Translations under genes and position numbers: made by a program
Assembly (NCBI RefSeq): GCF_003024715.1
Contig: NZ_PYLO01000002.1
Span: 248,001-312,000, forward strand
Source of the DNA: Clostridium fessum
GTDB lineage: Bacteria; Bacillota; Clostridia; Lachnospirales; Lachnospiraceae
Direction of reading: 5' to 3'
Length of the DNA: 64,000 nt
The notes under the pieces: generated by a model
What the model saw: the letters and a program-made list of their open reading frames with translations, nothing else
What the model was told of the DNA's origin: nothing
The model's database searches: none
In this document: one piece after another, positions 60,854-64,000 of the stretch
Position numbering within the stretch: position 1 is the first letter of the stretch
Layout of the letters: every line of letters starts with the position of its first letter

Positions 60854-61270
60854 CTATTTCAGTCTGTTTCCCACTTGAACAAAATACTCTTTCTTCCGAT
60901 CCAGCAGGCTTTCGCTACACGCCGCCAGAAATTCTTCTAATTCTTCTTTTTTCGTCGGAAATACCCCGAATGCAGTCACATGAAGCCGCCAGGATTCAAG
61001 GGCATTGTCCCGGTCGGAAAGCCAGATTAAGGACGCCGCCGGGTTATTTTCCCGGATTTTTTCTACGATTTCCACTCCCTGTCTGCCCTGCACGGACGCC
61101 AGCATAATGAGGTAGGGATTCCCCTTTACAAAGTGCAGATATGCGTCCAGATCGCTGATATACGTGTGAATCATCGGCCATCTGCGGTTTTCAGTCAATA
61201 TTTCACGCAGCATTTTTTCCAGTCCTTCAATGTCGGTCGGTTTTTCTCCATATATCACTACCCGTACCAT
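60854..61270 (-). CDS. Degenerate receiver-domain protein
   Basis: 138 residues from the ATG at 61270 (MVRVVIYGEKPTDIEGLEKML), with GGCAGGTGGG upstream. The alpha/beta pattern of a CheY-like receiver is visible (VRVVIYG; PYLIMLASVQGRQGVEIVEKIRENNPAASLIWLSDRDNAL; HVTAFGVFPTKKEELEEFLAAC). The N-terminal acidic pair is missing and the phosphoacceptor Asp position reads LAS, so phosphorylation is unlikely. There is no output domain. It is the first gene of the surface-protein operon, opposite a LytTR regulator, and may act by protein contact with that system; this is inference. Confidence 0.7.
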   Translation of the reverse strand: MVRVVIYGEKPTDIEGLEKMLREILTENRRWPMIHTYISDLDAYLHFVKGNPYLIMLASVQGRQGVEIVEKIRENNPAASLIWLSDRDNALESWRLHVTAFGVFPTKKEELEEFLAACSESLLDRKKEYFVQVGNRLK

Positions 61271-61389
61271 ATCCCACCTGCCTTTTTTGATTTTTCTGTA
61301 ACAATATTTCATTTACATTTCAAGTCATAACTTTTATACTATAAGCATACCAAATGAGCGATTTAATGAAAACCACATCGACGCAAACG

Positions 61390-61410
61390 GTCAAACCTCG
61401 ACCTAAATGG
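61390..61410. promoter_or_regulatory. Candidate LytTR-type operator in the divergent promoter region, motif copy 2
   Basis: GTCAAACCTCGACCTAAATG plus a following G, about 50 bp upstream of the LytTR regulator and 120 bp upstream of the receiver/surface-protein operon. It contains GGTC/GACC inverted elements (GGTCAAACCTCGACC). The near-identical copy lies just beyond the surface-protein gene. Confidence 0.5.
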
Positions 61411-61442
61411 TCACGGTTTTGAATAAAGGAGGCGGTTGAGCT

Positions 61443-62195
61443 TTGATGCATTTTGCGATTGTTGAAGACTTGAAGATAGATCAGAATCATCTGATTCATT
61501 TGATACAGGAGAACTTGGAGAAGCACGGGGAAACGGTGTACTTTGACTGCTACGAGAGCGGCGAGGCATTTCTGGAAGCCTTCCGTCCAAGGCTTTTTAA
61601 TGCGGTTTTTATGGATATTATGCTGGACCGGGACGGGCGCAATGGTATTGACACGGCGCTGGAGCTTCGCAAGCGCGAAAAACGTCTCCCCATCGTTTTC
61701 ACTACAACGGAACGTGATTATTCACTGCAGGGTTACCGTGCCCATCCCCTTGATTATCTCTTAAAACCGGTGGAGGAAAAGGCACTTGCCTGGTGTCTCG
61801 ATGAGATCCGGACATTTCTCGCCGCGCCTGCCTACATCGAAATTCAGGTGGCGCTCGGACGGGGACAGGCATCCACGCAGCGGATTCTGCTCGACGATTT
61901 TCTGTACGCGGAGACGCAGAACCACCGGCTGATCATCCATACCAGCTCCGGCGATGCCGCCACACGGCTCTCTTTTTCGGATCTGATGGCACTGCTCCCG
62001 AAGGGCAGTCGTTTTTACATGAGCGGACGCGGGCTGCTTATCAATTTTTCACATGTTACCTCGGTGGACGAGGACGGTTCTGTCCATCTGAAAAACGGCA
62101 GCTGCTTTTTCTGCAGCCGCCGGAAGAAAAAAGAGACAAAAGAAGCATTTGCAGCCTACTTGTTTGACACATTGCGGAAGGGAGGTACTCTATGA
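61443..62195 (+). CDS. LytTR family response regulator (AgrA-like)
   Basis: 250 residues from the TTG at 61443, with GGAGG 10 nt upstream; the next codon is an ATG and may be the real start. The receiver has IVED, phospho-Asp in VFMDIMLDRDGRNG and Lys in YLLKPVEE. The C-terminal LytTR DNA-binding domain (about 130-240) shows ILLDDFLYAETQNHRLIIHT, LMALLPKGSRFYMSGRGLLINFSHVTSVDEDGSVHLKNG. It overlaps the kinase gene by 4 bp and faces the surface-protein operon, its likely target. Confidence 0.92.
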   Translation: MMHFAIVEDLKIDQNHLIHLIQENLEKHGETVYFDCYESGEAFLEAFRPRLFNAVFMDIMLDRDGRNGIDTALELRKREKRLPIVFTTTERDYSLQGYRAHPLDYLLKPVEEKALAWCLDEIRTFLAAPAYIEIQVALGRGQASTQRILLDDFLYAETQNHRLIIHTSSGDAATRLSFSDLMALLPKGSRFYMSGRGLLINFSHVTSVDEDGSVHLKNGSCFFCSRRKKKETKEAFAAYLFDTLRKGGTL

Positions 62196-63538
62196 ACTGG
62201 TCTGTGTTTGGCAAGGCATTTCTCGTTGAAACCGTCTATTCCATTCCTTTTTTTATTTTATCGATTCTGCCATTTAAAAAGCAGCTTCGATTTCCGATTA
62301 AAATCCTGATTCTGTTCATTTTTATCGGTCAGCTGCTCCAGTCCTCCCTGTATACCTACCTGATCAGCCACGGTAAACCGACCCGGGTCACCGACACGGT
62401 ATTTGCCTTCGTTTCCCTGGCGATCTATTTTTTATGTGTGAAGGCTAATTTCTGGAAACTTCTGTTTCTGGGAAACTTCATCCTGAATTATTTTGTCACA
62501 GTCCGGGGCATCTGTTTCTTTCTGGAAAGCCGTCTGTTCTACGATCCCAGCATTACCTATTATTCACTCCGCGATCAAAGCCTGCTGCTCATCTCGATTC
62601 TTCTGCTTCTGACGCTCCCCCTCGGGCTCAAATTTATGAAAAATGCCACGGAACGCGTTTTTCAGGTAGACAGCTCCGCATTCTGGCAGAAAGTCTGGTT
62701 TATTCCATTTTCATGCACCCTGATTATCTGCGCTTATAACTTTGATTTAAACATTGATACCGTCCGCAAGTTCCGTTTTATCCTCACGCGCCTCTGGCTC
62801 TTTGCTATGACAATTCTCATCTACTATGTCCTTTTGGAAGCGCTCAATGCAGTCCGCCAGCAGGCGCAGTTGGAAGAACGCGCGGCGCAGCAGGACACCC
62901 TCCTGGCGATGCAGTACACACAGTATCAGCAGCTTTCCCGCCACATCGAAGAGGTGCGGGAGGCGCGCCACGACCTGCGCCAGCACTTAAATCTCATCGA
63001 GCATTACCTGCAAAGCGGGAAAACGGAGGATCTGAATACCTACATCGAACAATACCGTATGACGCTTCCACCGGACACCGCGCGGACCTGGTGTGAAAAT
63101 TATGCGGTCAACACGATTATCAGCTATTACGGCGAGGAGGCACGCAAGGCGTCGGTCGATTTTTCGGTCCGCATCCAGCTTCCGCCCTCTCTCCCGCTGG
63201 GTGAGCCACAGCTCTGCTCGATCTTCGGCAATCTTCTGGAAAATGCCCTCGACGCCTGTCGGGAATGTACGGACAGCGCGCCGTTTATCCGCATCTGCGC
63301 CCAGGAGGATGCCGGTCACATCGTGATCGCCGTTGACAACACCTGCTGCCATCCGCCGATCGAGGAAAATGGGCGGTTCCGCTCGACCAAACATGACGGC
63401 TTCGGCACGGGAACCGCCTCCATCCGTTCGATCGCTGAGCGGTACCAGGGTCTGGTGGATTTCCGGTATGAGGACGGGATCTTTTATGCATCGGTGATGT
63501 TGAAATTTGACTCTAAAATTTCTCACGGAAATCTTTGA
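62192..63538 (+). CDS. GHKL-type sensor histidine kinase (AgrC-like)
   Basis: 448 residues. About six membrane helices occupy residues 1-215, a coiled segment follows (QQAQLEERAAQQDTLLAMQYTQYQQLSRHIEEVREARHDLRQHLN, with the phospho-His in ARHDLRQHL), and the GHKL ATPase has FGNLLENALDACREC (N box), IAVDNTC (G1-like) and KHDGFGTGTASI (G2). This is the layout of peptide- or membrane-signal-responsive AgrC-type kinases. No signal-peptide precursor gene such as agrD was seen nearby, so the signal is unknown. Confidence 0.92.
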   Translation: MNWSVFGKAFLVETVYSIPFFILSILPFKKQLRFPIKILILFIFIGQLLQSSLYTYLISHGKPTRVTDTVFAFVSLAIYFLCVKANFWKLLFLGNFILNYFVTVRGICFFLESRLFYDPSITYYSLRDQSLLLISILLLLTLPLGLKFMKNATERVFQVDSSAFWQKVWFIPFSCTLIICAYNFDLNIDTVRKFRFILTRLWLFAMTILIYYVLLEALNAVRQQAQLEERAAQQDTLLAMQYTQYQQLSRHIEEVREARHDLRQHLNLIEHYLQSGKTEDLNTYIEQYRMTLPPDTARTWCENYAVNTIISYYGEEARKASVDFSVRIQLPPSLPLGEPQLCSIFGNLLENALDACRECTDSAPFIRICAQEDAGHIVIAVDNTCCHPPIEENGRFRSTKHDGFGTGTASIRSIAERYQGLVDFRYEDGIFYASVMLKFDSKISHGNL

Positions 63539-63545
63539 AAAAAGA

Positions 63546-63574
63546 TTGACTTTCATCGTGTCAGGACGCATAAT
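63546..63574 (+). promoter_or_regulatory. Sigma-A promoter of the Fur-family gene
   Basis: TTGACT (63546-63551), 17-bp spacer, CATAAT (63569-63574), a good match to the housekeeping consensus about 50 bp upstream of the ATG. Confidence 0.65.
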
Positions 63575-63593
63575 ATAAATAATAATCATTATC
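63575..63593. promoter_or_regulatory. Fur/PerR-type box
   Basis: The 19 bases ending TAATAATCATTATC match the classic Fur box GATAATGATAATCATTATC at 15 of 19 positions. It directly follows the -10 element, so a bound repressor would block transcription; autoregulation is likely. Confidence 0.6.
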
Positions 63594-63624
63594 AATATTA
63601 TTTAGAAGGATTGGAGTGTCGCTT

Positions 63625-64000
63625 ATGAAAACCTTAAAATACAGCCGTCAGCGCGAATCGATCAAAGCCTGCCTGATGAGCCGGAAGGATCATCCGACCG
63701 CCGACGCCCTTTACACCAGCATCCGGGAACAGTTTCCGAATATCAGCCTTGGAACCGTTTACCGCAATTTAAACCTGTTAGTTGAGCTGGGCGAGATCCG
63801 GAAGCTGTCCTGCGGCGACGGCACGGATCATTTCGATTATGATACATCCCCACATTACCACTACGTCTGCCGCCAGTGCGGACGGGTCATGGATATTCCG
63901 ATGGAAGCAACCAAGGAGCTGGAGACAGCCGCCAAAGAATTTGCGCCGGGAACGATCGATGACCATACCGTGTTTTTCTATGGGATATGCGATGAGTGTC
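63625..64000 (+). CDS. Fur family transcriptional regulator (3' end cut by window edge)
   Basis: 125 codons are visible before the window ends. The winged helix is recognised in RQRESIKACLMSRKDHPTADALYTSIREQFPNISLGTVYRNLNLLVELGEI, and the metal-binding part in HFDYDTSPHYHYVCRQCGRVMDI, with the first structural CxxC; a second begins at the edge (CDEC). The family covers Fur, PerR, Zur and Mur; sequence alone does not say which. The upstream box resembles Fur/PerR sites. GGAG lies upstream of the ATG. Confidence 0.92.
   Translation, partial: MKTLKYSRQRESIKACLMSRKDHPTADALYTSIREQFPNISLGTVYRNLNLLVELGEIRKLSCGDGTDHFDYDTSPHYHYVCRQCGRVMDIPMEATKELETAAKEFAPGTIDDHTVFFYGICDEC

Noticed and set aside
61271-61442. 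AgrD-like peptide gene beside the LytTR/GHKL pair
   Set aside because: No short ORF with a suitable start site and amphipathic leader was found in the divergent region.
1-64000. CRISPR array, tRNA or rRNA genes
   Set aside because: No regularly spaced repeats or recognisable tRNA/rRNA sequences were seen on either strand; this was by eye, without a covariance search.

Overview
The window reads as a chromosomal segment from a Gram-positive gut anaerobe of the Lachnospiraceae (Clostridium cluster XIVa). This rests on the Lachnospiraceae-type 450-residue glutamate dehydrogenase, strong GGAGG-type ribosome binding sites, DUF4125/DUF4037 genes, many TRAP transporters, a GHKL/LytTR two-component system and a large surface protein with choline-binding-like repeats. 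No rRNA, tRNA or CRISPR array was seen. Nearly all genes lie on the minus strand; the exceptions are gntR (15025), glycerate kinase (18671), the LytTR/GHKL pair (61443-63538) and a Fur-family gene cut by the right edge.

Layout. 1-4.3 kb is visibly AT-rich and holds a PucR-type regulator (cut by the left edge), an amidohydrolase and two polytopic membrane proteins, which look like one uptake/hydrolysis cluster. 4.4-9.4 kb holds a decayed EF-G/Tet(M)-like fragment, TraX, a flavodoxin, a membrane protein of unknown role, a GNAT, a nitroreductase and SfsA. 9.5-19.8 kb is catabolic: L-lactate dehydrogenase, then a three-part TRAP transporter (DctP-Q-M) with an isochorismatase-fold hydrolase, a divergent GntR/FCD regulator, a class II aldolase, a Tm-1-like protein, a metallo-beta-lactamase-fold hydrolase and glycerate kinase. 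A shared operator-like motif links three promoters there, and the kinase frame is broken by a TAG codon.

20-23.8 kb holds a DUF4125/DUF4037/TPR gene set with a 133-bp MITE-like element between two of its genes, then a PRTase-like gene. 24-25.9 kb is an IS200/IS605-type element (tnpA, tnpB and a likely omega-RNA end). 26-36.3 kb is housekeeping: RecQ, HAD phosphatase, Xpt, a trigger-factor-like lipoprotein foldase, M18 aminopeptidase, Dtd, a membrane GDPD, a small alarmone synthetase and an S1-like protein. 36.6-39.8 kb is a TRAP-TAXI transporter. 40-45.4 kb is a glutamate module: gdhA, gltS and a GlnL/GlnK-like two-component system, with paired 46-bp palindromes behind gdhA and gltS. 45.5-53.8 kb holds a second 133-bp MITE copy, a redox gene pair, a 1609-residue five-domain fusion protein and a HbpS/UPF0303 protein. 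54-63.5 kb is a 2230-residue secreted surface protein with a degenerate receiver upstream, divergent from a LytTR/GHKL system.

The strongest unexplained signals are two copies of an exactly 133-bp multi-hairpin repeat, each with a perfect 8-bp direct repeat at its ends and compensatory changes in its stems; the HD-helical-NadD-GNAT-PRTase megaprotein; the surface-protein/LytTR locus with a 20-bp motif at both edges; and the GntR/FCD catabolic regulon with an interrupted glycerate kinase.
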